Shown here piece by piece: positions 16,742 through 25,585 of a stretch of DNA of 64,000 nt. Made by a program: the position numbers and the translations under genes. The DNA comes from Streptomyces sp. FIT100 (GTDB lineage: Bacteria; Actinomycetota; Actinomycetes; Streptomycetales; Streptomycetaceae): assembly GCF_024584805.1 (NCBI RefSeq), contig NZ_CP075715.1, forward strand, positions 6,915,526 through 6,979,525, read 5' to 3'. The notes beneath the pieces were generated by a model. That model ran no database searches. It was not told the DNA's origin and saw nothing but the letters and a program-made list of their open reading frames with translations. The first letter of the stretch is position 1. Every line of letters begins with the position of its first letter.

Positions 16742-17644
16742 ATGAATCGTCACCACGGCAACCAGGGCCACGGCCAGGGCCACGGCCACCACCACGACAG
16801 CACCCACATCGACTGGGACGAGATGGCCCCGCTGCTCGAACGCGGCGGCGAGATGCACCTGCCGCTGTACGCGCAGGCCGCCGCCTGGATCGGCGAGCAA
16901 CTGCCCGTCGCCGGAGTGCGCCGCGTCCTCGACATCGGCAGCGGGCCGGGCGTGGTCACCTGCATGCTCGCCGAGGCGTTCCCGTACGCCGAGATCGTCG
17001 CCGTGGACGCCACCCCCGCGCTCCTCGACCGCGCCCGGGCGAGGGCCGAAGGCCGCGGACTCGGCGGGCGCGTCCGCACCCAGGTCGCCGAACTTCCCGG
17101 CGGCATCGCCGAGCTGGGCGAGGCCGACGTCATCTGGGCGAGCGGCTCGGTCCACCATGTGGGCGATCAGCGCGCCGCTCTCACCGGCCTGGCCCGCCTG
17201 TTGCGTCCCGGCGGCCTGCTGGCGCTGCTGGAAGGCGGACTTCAGCCGCGCCATCTGCCCCGCGACATCGGCATCGGCCGCCCCGGCCTCGAAAGCCGGA
17301 TCGACGCGGCCGGCACCCTCTGGTTCGAGGAGATGCGCGCCGGGCTGCCGGACACCACGGCGGAGATCGAGGACTGGCGCGCCCTGCTCGGAGCGGCCGG
17401 CCTGACGCCCACGATCAGCCGCTCCTTCCTGCTGGACATCCCGGCCCCCGTCACCGCTGCCGTACGCGAACAACTCGTCTCCGTCTTCACCTGGCTGCGC
17501 AAGTCCCTGGACGGCCGGCTCGACGCCGACGACAGCGCCGTACTGGACCGGCTCCTCGACCCCGAGGACAAGGAGGGCCTGATGCACCGCCCGGACTGCT
17601 TCCTGCTGGCAGCCCGCACGGTGCACACGGCACGACGCGGCTAG
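16742..17644 (+). CDS. Class I SAM-dependent methyltransferase with His-rich N-terminus
   Basis: The 300-residue methyltransferase carries VLDIGSGPGVVTCMLAEAF as motif I and IVAVDATPALLDRA as the acidic loop; the product strand is ADVIWASGSVHHVGD. Unusually, the first 22 residues hold eight histidines among glycines (RHHGNQGHGQGHGHHHDSTH), a pattern typical of metal-binding tails. ATG 16742 is the only sensible start. The stop codon TAG 17642-17644 shares its G with the first base of a dispersed repeat. The 187-base gap upstream holds a TTGC-N7-GCAA inverted repeat near 16684-16698, of unknown meaning. Confidence 0.82.
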   Translation: MNRHHGNQGHGQGHGHHHDSTHIDWDEMAPLLERGGEMHLPLYAQAAAWIGEQLPVAGVRRVLDIGSGPGVVTCMLAEAFPYAEIVAVDATPALLDRARARAEGRGLGGRVRTQVAELPGGIAELGEADVIWASGSVHHVGDQRAALTGLARLLRPGGLLALLEGGLQPRHLPRDIGIGRPGLESRIDAAGTLWFEEMRAGLPDTTAEIEDWRALLGAAGLTPTISRSFLLDIPAPVTAAVREQLVSVFTWLRKSLDGRLDADDSAVLDRLLDPEDKEGLMHRPDCFLLAARTVHTARRG

Positions 17645-17845
17645 GCCCTGTCGTTCGGATCTTGCCGGGCTCGCGTGCCCTGGCACTGCCGCGTTGTCGT
17701 CCGCCGCCCCCGCGCCCTTCGGGCACGGGAGGTGCCCCCACCGCGTCGATTTCCTCCTCCGCCTTGCAGCTCCACGCGCCGCTGTGACATCAGCCGCTCC
17801 GCGGCGGGCCGCTCGCTGATCCGGCCTGATCCAAACGACGGGGCC
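17644..17845. repeat. Dispersed inverted-repeat element, copy C (202 bp)
   Basis: The left end GGCCCTGTCGTTCGGATC (17644-17661) and right end GATCCAAACGACGGGGCC (17828-17845) form an 18-bp inverted repeat with two mismatches. The interior shares CGTTGTCGTC and CCTCCTCCGCCTTG with the other copies and includes the CGCCCTTCGGGCACGGGAGG stem-loop near 17717-17740. It begins at the last base of the stop codon of the preceding methyltransferase gene. Confidence 0.82.
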
Positions 17846-17889
17846 CAGGCTCTGTCCCAAAGCGGGCCCGCGGCCCGGCGTCTGCGTCG

Positions 17890-18726
17890 TCAGGCGCCCA
17901 GGTTGAAGGACGCCGGGTCCGGGCCCAGGCGGCGGCCCTCGTCGAGGGCGGCGAGGGCGGCGAGGTCGTCCGTGTCCAGTTCGAAGTCGAAGACCTCGAT
18001 GTTCTCCCGGATCCGGGACGGGGTCACGGACTTCGGGATCACCACGTTGCCCAGCTGGAGGTGCCAGCGCAGGACGACCTGCGCCGCGGTCCTGCCGTGC
18101 TTCTGCGCGACGGCGACGACCGTCGGGACCTCCAGCAGCCCCCGGCCCTGGCCGAGCGGGGACCACGCCTCGGTGGCGATGCCGTGCTTGGCGTGGAAGG
18201 CGCGGGACTCGGCCTGCTGGAGCTGGGGGTGCAGCTCGATCTGGTTGACCGCGGGCACGACCGACGTCTCGGCCAGCAGCCGCTCCAGGTGCTCGGGAAG
18301 GAAGTTGGAGACCCCGATGGCCCGGGCGCGGCCGTCGGCGAGGACGGTCTCGAGCGCCTTGTACGTGTCCACGTAGGCGTCCTTGGCGGGCACCGGCCAG
18401 TGGATCAGGTACAGGTCGACGTGGTCGAGGCCGAGCCTGGCCAGCGAGGCGTCGAAGGCGCGGAGCGTCGCGTCGTACCCCTGATCGCCGTTCCAGAGCT
18501 TGGTGGTGACGAAGAGCTCCTCGCGGGGGATCCCGGAGGCGGCGACGGCCTCGCCGGTGCCCTTCTCGTTTTCGTAGACGGCTGCCGTGTCGATGCTGCG
18601 GTAGCCGGCCTCCAGCGCCGTGCCGACGGCCTGCGCCGCCTCGGCGTCCGGCACCTGCCAGACGCCGAAGCCGAGCTGGGGCATGGCAACGCCGTTGTTG
18701 AGGGTCAGGGAGGGGACCTTGCTCAC
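17890..18726 (-). CDS. Aldo/keto reductase (AKR5-like, DkgA/2,5-diketogluconate reductase type)
   Basis: This 278-residue NADPH-dependent TIM-barrel oxidoreductase has the full AKR tetrad: Asp and Tyr in YRSIDTAAVYENE, Lys in FVTTKLWNGDQGYD and His in DLYLIHWPVP. The cofactor region near the end (IPKSVTPSRIRENIEVFDF) is also conserved. It would reduce aldehydes or ketones in the cytosol, and it most resembles the 2,5-diketo-D-gluconate reductase group. GTG 18726 begins VSKVPSLTLNNGVAMPQLGF as in relatives; AAGGA lies about 11 bases upstream. Confidence 0.9.
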   Translation of the reverse strand: MSKVPSLTLNNGVAMPQLGFGVWQVPDAEAAQAVGTALEAGYRSIDTAAVYENEKGTGEAVAASGIPREELFVTTKLWNGDQGYDATLRAFDASLARLGLDHVDLYLIHWPVPAKDAYVDTYKALETVLADGRARAIGVSNFLPEHLERLLAETSVVPAVNQIELHPQLQQAESRAFHAKHGIATEAWSPLGQGRGLLEVPTVVAVAQKHGRTAAQVVLRWHLQLGNVVIPKSVTPSRIRENIEVFDFELDTDDLAALAALDEGRRLGPDPASFNLGA

Positions 18727-18867
18727 GAGCGATCGATCCTTACGTCGTCGGTGGGTGCTCACATGGTGAACGATCACTCCGGCGGAGGCATTCCCCGCCG
18801 GACGGCCGCTTCGCCGAACACGCTATCTCCCTGTGAACACCCCCCGACGGCGGTCCCGCCCCGCCGG

Positions 18868-19470
18868 TCAGACGGCGCTGTACGGGCGGTCGCGGCGCGC
18901 GTCGTGGAGCACGGTGCCCCACCACTCCAGCTGGTCGAGGAGGACCTTCGCGGCGCCGTTCGGGCCTTCGGGGTCCCGCAGGGCGCCCTCGGGCGAGAAG
19001 AGCTCGTAGTAGCGGGGGAAGGACACGTAATCGCGCACCGTGTGGGCGTGCAGCTCGCCGAAGACCTGACGCAGCTGCTCGATGGCGAGCAGACCGCCGC
19101 TCGCGCCGCTGTAGCCGACGAACCCGACGGGCTTGGTCTGCCACTGGGTGTAGTGCCAGTCGATCGCCGCCTTGAGCGACGCCGGGAAGCTGCGGTTGTA
19201 GTCGGGCGTCACGACGACGAACGCGTCGGCCGCGTCGAGCCGGCGGGTGAGCTCCGCCATCCCCTCGGGCCGCGGCATGTCGGGCTCCAGGGCCGGGGGT
19301 ACGGGCGGCAGCTCCAGGGGCAGCTGTGCCTCCGCCAGGTCGACGAGGTCCACCGTGAACCGGCCGTGCTGCCGGGCCCGTTCCACGAACCAGTTCGCCA
19401 CGACGGGGCCGAAGCGGCCTTCTCGGACGCTGCCGAGGATCACTGCGAGGTCGAGATTCTCCGATGTCAT
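18868..19470 (-). CDS. NAD(P)H-dependent FMN reductase family protein
   Basis: This is a flavodoxin-fold protein of 200 aa. LAVILGSVREGRFGP is the phosphate-binding loop for FMN. VVVTPDYNRSFPASLKAAID is the second conserved region of NADPH-dependent FMN reductases (PF03358), followed by KPVGFVGYSGASGG. It would pass electrons from NAD(P)H to FMN, a quinone or azo compound. ATG 19470 gives the normal N-terminus. It is divergent from an XRE-family regulator 102 bases away, the usual arrangement for reductases controlled by such regulators. The hairpin at 18778-18802 could act as its terminator. Confidence 0.87.
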   Translation of the reverse strand: MTSENLDLAVILGSVREGRFGPVVANWFVERARQHGRFTVDLVDLAEAQLPLELPPVPPALEPDMPRPEGMAELTRRLDAADAFVVVTPDYNRSFPASLKAAIDWHYTQWQTKPVGFVGYSGASGGLLAIEQLRQVFGELHAHTVRDYVSFPRYYELFSPEGALRDPEGPNGAAKVLLDQLEWWGTVLHDARRDRPYSAV

Positions 19471-19571
19471 GCCCCTCAACCTGCCGGGGCGCCGGGCGGC
19501 GGGGGAGGCCGGGCCGGGACTGGTAGTGAGAGGGCCACGATCCGCGGTGGCGCGGCTGTTACGTTCGAAGG

Positions 19572-20426
19572 GTGAGCGACAACGAGCTGGGTCTGTTCCT
19601 GCGCAGCCGCCGGGAGGCCGTCACCCCGGCCGAGGTGGGCCTGCCCACGGGCTCGCGGCGCCGTACGCCCGGGCTCCGCAGAGCGGAGCTGGCCACGCTC
19701 GCCGGCGTCAGTGTCGAGTACGTGACCCGGCTGGAGCAGGGCCGTGACCGCCGGCCGTCGCCGCCGGTGCTGTCCGCGCTGGCCGACGCGCTGCGGCTCG
19801 GGCCCGCCGAGCGCATCCATATGCACCGTCTGACCAAGGCAGCCGACGGCGGCTTCTCCTGCCGGGGAGGGGCGGCACCGGTGCGCACGGTCCGGGCCAC
19901 CGTGCGGGCCCTGCTCGACCGGCTCGAACCCGCCCCCGCCGTGCTGCTCAACCGGCTGAGCGAGATCCTCGCCTGCACGCGGGGGTACGAACGGCTCGCG
20001 GGCCCGCTCGGACTGCTCGACGGCGACCCGCCCAACCTCGCGCGGTACGTCTTCACCGACGCGCGGGCACGCGCCGCGTTCCCGGACTGGGAGCTCGTCG
20101 CCGACCAGCAGGTGGCCGCGCTCAAACAGGGGCCGTTCCGGGCCGACGCCTCCGTCGCGATGCTCGCCGACGAGCTGACGGTCACCGCGGGGGCGGCGTT
20201 CGCCGGACGCGTGGGGACCGTACCCGGACTGCCGCGGTCCACCGGCGTCACCCGGCTCGCCCACCCGGAAGCGGGCGAGCTGCGCCTCGCGTACGAGACG
20301 CTCGACCTGCCCGCCGACGACGACCAGCGGCTCCTCGTCCACCTCCCCGCGGACGACGCCACCTCCGCGGCGCTGGACCGCCTCAGCGGCCGCCGGCCGG
20401 GGGCGCTGCGGGCGGTGTCCGGCTGA
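19572..20426 (+). CDS. XRE-family regulator with MmyB-like ligand-binding domain
   Basis: The protein has 284 aa. Residues ~5-75 form an XRE helix-turn-helix: LGLFLRSRREAVTPAEVG, then RRAELATLAGVSVEYVTRLEQG, typical of the MmyB family. Residues ~95-270 form the MmyB PAS-like ligand-binding domain that senses small hydrophobic molecules. The divergent FMN reductase gene 102 bases away is its likely target. Its 3' end overlaps the convergent livG gene by 44 bases (20383-20426), so no terminator can lie between them. Confidence 0.87.
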   Translation: MSDNELGLFLRSRREAVTPAEVGLPTGSRRRTPGLRRAELATLAGVSVEYVTRLEQGRDRRPSPPVLSALADALRLGPAERIHMHRLTKAADGGFSCRGGAAPVRTVRATVRALLDRLEPAPAVLLNRLSEILACTRGYERLAGPLGLLDGDPPNLARYVFTDARARAAFPDWELVADQQVAALKQGPFRADASVAMLADELTVTAGAAFAGRVGTVPGLPRSTGVTRLAHPEAGELRLAYETLDLPADDDQRLLVHLPADDATSAALDRLSGRRPGALRAVSG

Positions 20427-21150
20427 CGCCCTGCGTTCCGAGGTAGGCGGCGGCCACTCTCGGGTCGGCCCGTATCTCCTCCGGAGTGCCCTCCGCGAGG
20501 ACCTCGCCCAGGTCGAGGACGACGACGCGGGAGCACAGCTCCATCACGAAGGCGACATTGTGCTCGACGAGCAGGACCGCGCAGTTCCGCTCTTCGGCCG
20601 TGTGCCGGATGACGGCGGCGAGCAGGGCCCGTTCGTCCGCCGACATGCCCGAGGCCGGCTCGTCCAGGAGCAGCACGCGGGGCGGGTCGGCGAGCGCCCG
20701 CGCCAGCTCGACCATCCGCGCCTGGCCCACGGGGAGCCCGCCGGCGTACCGCTCCGCGAGCGGGTCCATGCCGCACTCGCGCAGTACCGCCGCGGCGCGC
20801 TCGCGGCGGGATGCGGCCGCGCCGCGCCGCCACTCCTGGGCGACGAGGAGATTGTCCCGCACCGTCAACTGCCCGAAGAGCTGCTGGCGCTGGAAGGTGC
20901 GGCGCAGCCCGTGCCGGGCGCGCCACACGGAGGAGCGGCGCGTGATGTCCGCGCCGGCCAGGACGATCCGCCCCTCGTCGGCCCGGCGGATCCCGGAGAC
21001 CACGTCGAACAGGGTGGTCTTGCCCGCCCCGTTGGGCCCGATCAGCCCGCACACCTCTCCCGGGCGCAGTCCGAGGCCCACGCCGTGCAGCGCGCGTACG
21101 CCGCCGAACCGTACGCCGACGTCATGTGCCTCCAGGACGAACGCGGTCAT
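20383..21150 (-). CDS. livG: Branched-chain amino acid-type ABC transporter ATPase, LivG-like
   Basis: This 255-residue ABC ATPase carries Walker A GPNGAGKTTLF, the degenerate signature LPVGQARMVELARALA (LSGGQ replaced by LPVGQ), Walker B VLLLDEPASGM and switch His in LLVEHNVAFVM. The C-terminal segment EVLAEGTPEEIRADPRVAAAYLG is characteristic of LivG. ATG 21150 follows GGAGGT by six bases and overlaps the stop of the upstream fused permease gene (ATGA). It provides one ATPase of the transporter, the other being fused to the permeases. Its end overlaps the convergent regulator gene by 44 bases. Confidence 0.92.
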   Translation of the reverse strand: MTAFVLEAHDVGVRFGGVRALHGVGLGLRPGEVCGLIGPNGAGKTTLFDVVSGIRRADEGRIVLAGADITRRSSVWRARHGLRRTFQRQQLFGQLTVRDNLLVAQEWRRGAAASRRERAAAVLRECGMDPLAERYAGGLPVGQARMVELARALADPPRVLLLDEPASGMSADERALLAAVIRHTAEERNCAVLLVEHNVAFVMELCSRVVVLDLGEVLAEGTPEEIRADPRVAAAYLGTQGVSRTPPAAPPAGGR

Positions 21151-24110
21151 CGCCGCACCTCCCGGCCGATTCCCAGGTACGCCTCCGTGAGCCGGTCGGT
21201 CTCCACCTCGGCGCGCGGGCCGCACCAGGCGACGCGGCCCTCCGCCAGATACGCCACGGTGTCCGCGATGCCGAGCACGTCGACGGCCTTCTCCTCCACC
21301 AGCAGCAGCGCGGAGCCGGCCGCGCGGAGCTCCTCGAACACCCGGAACACCTCCTCGACGACGCGCGGCGCGAGCCCGAGCGACGGCTCGTCCGCGATCA
21401 GCACGGCGGGCGGCCGCTGGAGGAGCGGGGCGAGGGCGAGCATCTGCTGCTCCCCGCCCGAGAGGGACCCGGCGAGCACACTGCGCCGGGCGGCGAGCTC
21501 GGGGAACCGGGCGTACGCCTCCTCGCGCGCGGCCCCGTCCGCCAGCTGGAGCGCGAGGTTCTCCTCGATGGTGAGCCCGGGGAAGACCCCCCGCCCCTCG
21601 GGCGCCAGCAGCACCCCGCGCCGCGCCCGCCGCACGGCACCGTCGTGGCTGACGTCCCGCCCGTAGACGTACACCCCGCCGCTCCGTGCGCCGAGCGCCC
21701 CCGCGGCGACGCGGCAGGCGGTGGACTTCCCCGCCCCGTTGGGCCCGAGCACGGCGACCAACTCCCCGGCCCGCACCCGGAGATCCACGCCTCGCAGCAC
21801 ATCGGCGCCGCCGTACCCGGCGTGCACGGCGACCAACTCCAGTGCGGGGGTGGTCACTTCTCCCGCCCTTGCGCCTGCGCCTGCGCGCGGAGGCGTGGGT
21901 GGCCCCCCGCTTCCCGCGACCGGGAGCAAGCCGTCGGCCCCGCCGGCCGCGTGCGGCCCGCCGCCCCCGAACTCCGCGCCATGCACCCCCGGTTCGGCCG
22001 GGTACGGCACGAAGCCGCTGTCGTAGGGCGGCTCCCCGTTCCGGGTGCCCGCCTGCGCAGCGAGGGTCTCGGCCGGGTCGGAGCCTTTCGCCGGCCGAGG
22101 CGCGGAGCTGCCGTTTCCGGGGGTTCGGGCGCGGAGCCCCCGGGCGGGGGCCCGGGTGCCCCCGGCCCCCGGCGTCCCCCCGGCCCCCGGCGTCCCCGCG
22201 GCCCGGCGGGCGTGCAGGCGCGTCGGGAGCGCCGCGCAGTAGCCGTCGGGATCGTTCGCCAGTGCCAGGCCCGCCAGGCCGAAGAGGATCACCGGCAGGT
22301 GCGAGGACTCCGTCACGTACTCGGCGAGCAGATGCGGCACCAGCGCGAAGACCAGCCCCGCCACCACCGCGAACTGCGGCCTCCGCAGGCCCGCCGCGAC
22401 CACCACCGCCAGCCAGACGAGACCCGTCATCGCGGTGAAGTCGCTCGCCGTGACACGGGTGTTGTACGAGGCGTAGAGCACGCCCCCGAACCCGGCGAGC
22501 CCCGCCGACACCGTGAACAGGAGCAGCTTCGTCCGCACCACCGACACACCCGACGCCGACGCCGACGCCGCCGCGGGCGCGGAGCGCACCGCCAGCATCG
22601 CGCGCCCGGTGGGGGAGTCGCGCAGGGCGCTGAGGGCGGCGACGGCCGCCGCCACCAGGACCACCAGCGCCACGCCCATCGCCCGGTCGTCGCCGAGGTC
22701 CACAGGGCCGAGCACGGGGCGCGGGATCTCCCACCCGGCGTCGCCGTTGCGCAGCCACCGGAACTGGAAGAGCACCTGGTCCGCCAGGAAGGCCAGGGCG
22801 AGTGTCGCCAGGGCGAGCGAGCGCCCGCCCAGCCGCAGCGCCGGCAGCGCGGCGACGGCGCCGAGCAGCGCCGCCGCACACGTGCCGACGGCCGCCGCCG
22901 CCGCGAACGGCCAGCCGTGGCTCATCAGGAGACCGGCCACCAGCGCCGCGCCCGTCACGAACGTCGCCTGCGCGAGCGACACCATCGCGCCGAGCCCCGT
23001 CACCACTGTGAACGAGACGAACACCAGGGCTATCGCCAGGCCCTGCGCGAGGATCCCGCTCCAGAACGGGGTCGTCACGGTGTAGAAGGCCACCGCCAGC
23101 AGCGCGGCGGCAGCCGCCCACCCGCCCCATCTGCGCCCCCACGGCCGCCCGGCGAGATAGTCGACGGGCGGCGCGTCCGCCGCGGCCGTCCCGGCCGTCC
23201 GGCGCCGGCGGTCCATCACCAGTAGCCCCGCGAAGAGGATGAGGAACGGCACGGCGGTCCGGAAGCCGGTGATGCCTTCCGCGAAGGAGGCGTATCCCGC
23301 GACCAGGTTCTGCAGCACCCCCAGGGCGAGCCCGCCCGCGAACGCCAGCGGCACCGACGCGAAGCGCCCGAGCACGGCGGCCGTCGCCGAGACGAAGAGG
23401 AAGAGGGTGTAGTCGTGGGCCGACAGGCCCAGCAGCGGTGTGGCCAGGACGCCCGCGAGCCCGGCGAGTCCGGACGACAGCATCCACGCCACCGACGACA
23501 GCCGGTCCGCGCTGATCCCGCGCAGCTCCACGAGGTCGCGGTTGTCGACGGCCGCCCGCAGCCGCAGGCCGAGCCGGGTGTGCCGCATCAGCACCCACAG
23601 TCCGGCCGCCGCAACCGCCGTCGCCAGCCAGGTGATCAGCTGGTCCGAGTCGACGCCGACGCCGTCGAGCGGCTGCCAGGACACCGCCGGGCTCGGCCCG
23701 ACCCCCGGCAGCCCGTACTGGTTCTCCGCCGGCAGCACCGGCGCGCCCGCGTCCGCCAGCAGCTCCACCGTCCACAGCCCCGCCGCGGGCAGCGCGACGA
23801 GCAGCCCGATCGTCGCGACGATCTGCGCGGTCTCACCGACCTGCGCGAGACGCCGGAACATCAGCCGGTCGAGCCCCCACCCGATCCCGGGCGCCACGAC
23901 GAACACCAGCAGCAGCGCCGTCGGCACGGCCGGCCAGCCGAAGCCCGAGTGCAGCTCGTAGAAGGCGAGCGCGCAGAGATAGGCGGTCGCGCCGTGCGCG
24001 AAGTTGAAGAGCCCGGACGCCGAGTACGACAGCACGAGCCCGGTCGCCAGCAGCGCGTACAGCGCGCCGGAGACCAGTCCGCTCAGCACGAAGCCCAGCA
24101 GGTCACCCAC
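21147..24110 (-). CDS. Fused LivH-LivM-LivF: two permeases plus ATPase of a branched-chain amino acid-type ABC transporter
   Basis: This uninterrupted 987-codon frame encodes three parts normally made separately. Residues ~1-300 are a LivH permease (GLVLSYSASGLFNFAHGA). Residues ~325-620 are a LivM permease (GAMVSLAQATFVTGAALVAG). A glycine/proline-rich linker spans ~620-740. Residues ~745-987 are a LivF ATPase with GPNGAGKSTACR, LSGGEQQMLALAPLL and VLIADEPSLGLAP. The transporter would import a hydrophobic or branched-chain amino acid-like solute. An in-frame GTG at about 21857 could start LivF alone, but GGGAG is only 2-3 bases from it. The GTG start is at 24110. It is separated from the binding-protein gene by a dispersed repeat. 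Confidence 0.85.
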   Translation of the reverse strand: MGDLLGFVLSGLVSGALYALLATGLVLSYSASGLFNFAHGATAYLCALAFYELHSGFGWPAVPTALLLVFVVAPGIGWGLDRLMFRRLAQVGETAQIVATIGLLVALPAAGLWTVELLADAGAPVLPAENQYGLPGVGPSPAVSWQPLDGVGVDSDQLITWLATAVAAAGLWVLMRHTRLGLRLRAAVDNRDLVELRGISADRLSSVAWMLSSGLAGLAGVLATPLLGLSAHDYTLFLFVSATAAVLGRFASVPLAFAGGLALGVLQNLVAGYASFAEGITGFRTAVPFLILFAGLLVMDRRRRTAGTAAADAPPVDYLAGRPWGRRWGGWAAAAALLAVAFYTVTTPFWSGILAQGLAIALVFVSFTVVTGLGAMVSLAQATFVTGAALVAGLLMSHGWPFAAAAAVGTCAAALLGAVAALPALRLGGRSLALATLALAFLADQVLFQFRWLRNGDAGWEIPRPVLGPVDLGDDRAMGVALVVLVAAAVAALSALRDSPTGRAMLAVRSAPAAASASASGVSVVRTKLLLFTVSAGLAGFGGVLYASYNTRVTASDFTAMTGLVWLAVVVAAGLRRPQFAVVAGLVFALVPHLLAEYVTESSHLPVILFGLAGLALANDPDGYCAALPTRLHARRAAGTPGAGGTPGAGGTRAPARGLRARTPGNGSSAPRPAKGSDPAETLAAQAGTRNGEPPYDSGFVPYPAEPGVHGAEFGGGGPHAAGGADGLLPVAGSGGPPTPPRAGAGARAGEVTTPALELVAVHAGYGGADVLRGVDLRVRAGELVAVLGPNGAGKSTACRVAAGALGARSGGVYVYGRDVSHDGAVRRARRGVLLAPEGRGVFPGLTIEENLALQLADGAAREEAYARFPELAARRSVLAGSLSGGEQQMLALAPLLQRPPAVLIADEPSLGLAPRVVEEVFRVFEELRAAGSALLLVEEKAVDVLGIADTVAYLAEGRVAWCGPRAEVETDRLTEAYLGIGREVRR

Positions 24111-24125
24111 GGCTCACACCCCCGG

Positions 24126-24300
24126 GCCCAGGTCGTGTCGTCGAAGTCCCGTCTGCCCGGTGACGCCTGGCACGCTCGCTCGCGGCGTTGTCGTCGGTCG
24201 TTGGTACTCCGCATGGACTCCCTCCTCCGCCTTGCGATCGCACGCACCGGACGCCGCCGGGCCCGCCCTTCGGGGTGACGACGCTGCTTTGAGCACTCCC
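24126..24300. repeat. Dispersed element, copy D (second subfamily)
   Basis: This segment shares CGTTGTCGTCGGTCG, ACTCCCTCCTCCGCCTTGCGA and GCCCGCCCTTCGGGG with the element family. It aligns especially well with 41666-41784 and, in reverse, with 41861-41903. It fills the gap between the binding-protein gene and the permease gene. It abuts the TAG stop of the binding-protein gene (24300-24302, minus strand), so that the stop codon's G is the element's first base. Confidence 0.7.
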
Positions 24301-25559
24301 TAGCCGAAGGGGATCGGCGGGTAGCAGCGGAACGGCGAGGCCACCTCGTACCGCCCGTTCCTGAGCCGGACGAGCGCCCCGCAGCCGAAGCTCTCCTTCT
24401 GTCCCTTGGGCTCGGCCCGGTCCCCGACCAGCGTCCCGGTGTCGGAGAAGGAGGCCGCGGCCTGCTGGAAGGACTCGACGGTCAGCTCCTTGCCCGCCTT
24501 CCGCGCGATCGCGAGGAAGAGGTCGGCGGACATGTAGCCCGTCATCATGTGCATGTTGAGGGGCACGTCCTTGCCGCCCGCCGCCTTGGCGATGTCCTCC
24601 TTGAACTGCCGCATCGCGGGGCTCCGGGACTCGAACGGCTCGAACTGGAGCAGCACGTGCGCCCCGTCCAGCGCCTGGCGTGTCGCGTCCTTGGTCAGCA
24701 GCCCCGGGTCGTAGTCCGTCGGATCGGAGATCACGCCCCTGAAGCCGGCCCGCTTGAGCGCCGTGAACAGCCCGATGTTGTACGGGGTCTGCATCACCGA
24801 CACGACCGCGTCGGGCGCCTTGCCGCCGTTGGACCGCAGGATCTCCTTGGTGTACGCGGACCAGTCGTTCGGCACCGAGGCCGCGGGCACGACGGCCTTC
24901 GCGTACGCCACCCGGAAGCCGGCCGCCGTGAAGCCCTGCCGGAACGTGCGGATCCCGAAGGTGCCCGCGTCGTTGTCCGTGGCGATCAGCGCGACCGACT
25001 TGCCCCGCGCCCCGCCCAGGACCGCCTTGAGCCCCTCCGGCCAGGTCTGGTTGAGCGTGCCGCCGGGCATCGGCACGAGGCAGCCGTTGAAGCCGTAGAT
25101 GTGCTTCGGCCCGCAGAAGGACGGCAGCGTGCCCCAGCCGAAGGTCGGTACCCTCTGCTGCTCCAGGAAGTCGGCGCCGGAGAAGGTCACCGAACTCATC
25201 GGCGCGACGGCGAAGACCTTGTCCCGCTGGACCAGTTTGCGGGCTGCGGCGAGATTCCTGGCCGGATCCTGGCCGTCGTCCTCGGCACCCAGGTAGTCGA
25301 TGCGGCGGCCGTTGACCCCGCCCTCGGCGTTGGCGCGGTCGTAGCGGGCCCGCGCGCCGAGGTCGGTGTCCTTCTTGGAGTAGCCGCTGGCGGTGGTCAT
25401 GGAGACGATGCCGCCGACCTTGATGGCATCGGCGGTCACCCCGCGGGTCGTGCTCCCGCCCTTGCCGGCCGATTCCCCCGGCGTGGCGGCGGAGTTGCAG
25501 GCGGTGGCGAGCAGCAGCGCCGCGGCGGCTGCGGCGATGGCGCGGATCGGTCGCAACAC
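24300..25559 (-). CDS. ABC transporter substrate-binding lipoprotein (branched-chain amino acid type)
   Basis: This 419-residue extracytoplasmic binding protein has a lipoprotein signal: LRPIRAIAAAAAALLLATAC, with the lipobox cysteine at residue 21. The mature part is a periplasmic-binding-protein type 1 fold (Peripla_BP_6) with VGGIVSMTTASGYSKKDTDL and RIDYLGAEDDGQDPARNL. It should deliver the solute to the fused LivHMF/LivG complex downstream. GTG 25559 follows GGAGGG by six bases. A promoter with an overlapping palindrome (25586-25634) shows it is regulated as the first gene of the transporter operon. A dispersed repeat separates it from the permease gene. Confidence 0.9.
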   Translation of the reverse strand: MLRPIRAIAAAAAALLLATACNSAATPGESAGKGGSTTRGVTADAIKVGGIVSMTTASGYSKKDTDLGARARYDRANAEGGVNGRRIDYLGAEDDGQDPARNLAAARKLVQRDKVFAVAPMSSVTFSGADFLEQQRVPTFGWGTLPSFCGPKHIYGFNGCLVPMPGGTLNQTWPEGLKAVLGGARGKSVALIATDNDAGTFGIRTFRQGFTAAGFRVAYAKAVVPAASVPNDWSAYTKEILRSNGGKAPDAVVSVMQTPYNIGLFTALKRAGFRGVISDPTDYDPGLLTKDATRQALDGAHVLLQFEPFESRSPAMRQFKEDIAKAAGGKDVPLNMHMMTGYMSADLFLAIARKAGKELTVESFQQAAASFSDTGTLVGDRAEPKGQKESFGCGALVRLRNGRYEVASPFRCYPPIPFG

Positions 25560-25585
25560 GGTCGGTCCCTCCGTCGAGTGCCCAG

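Noticed and set aside
21147-21857. LivF as a separate gene starting at GTG near 21857
   Set aside because: The purine motif is too close to the GTG and the frame is continuous with LivM. It is kept as an alternative, not as the call.
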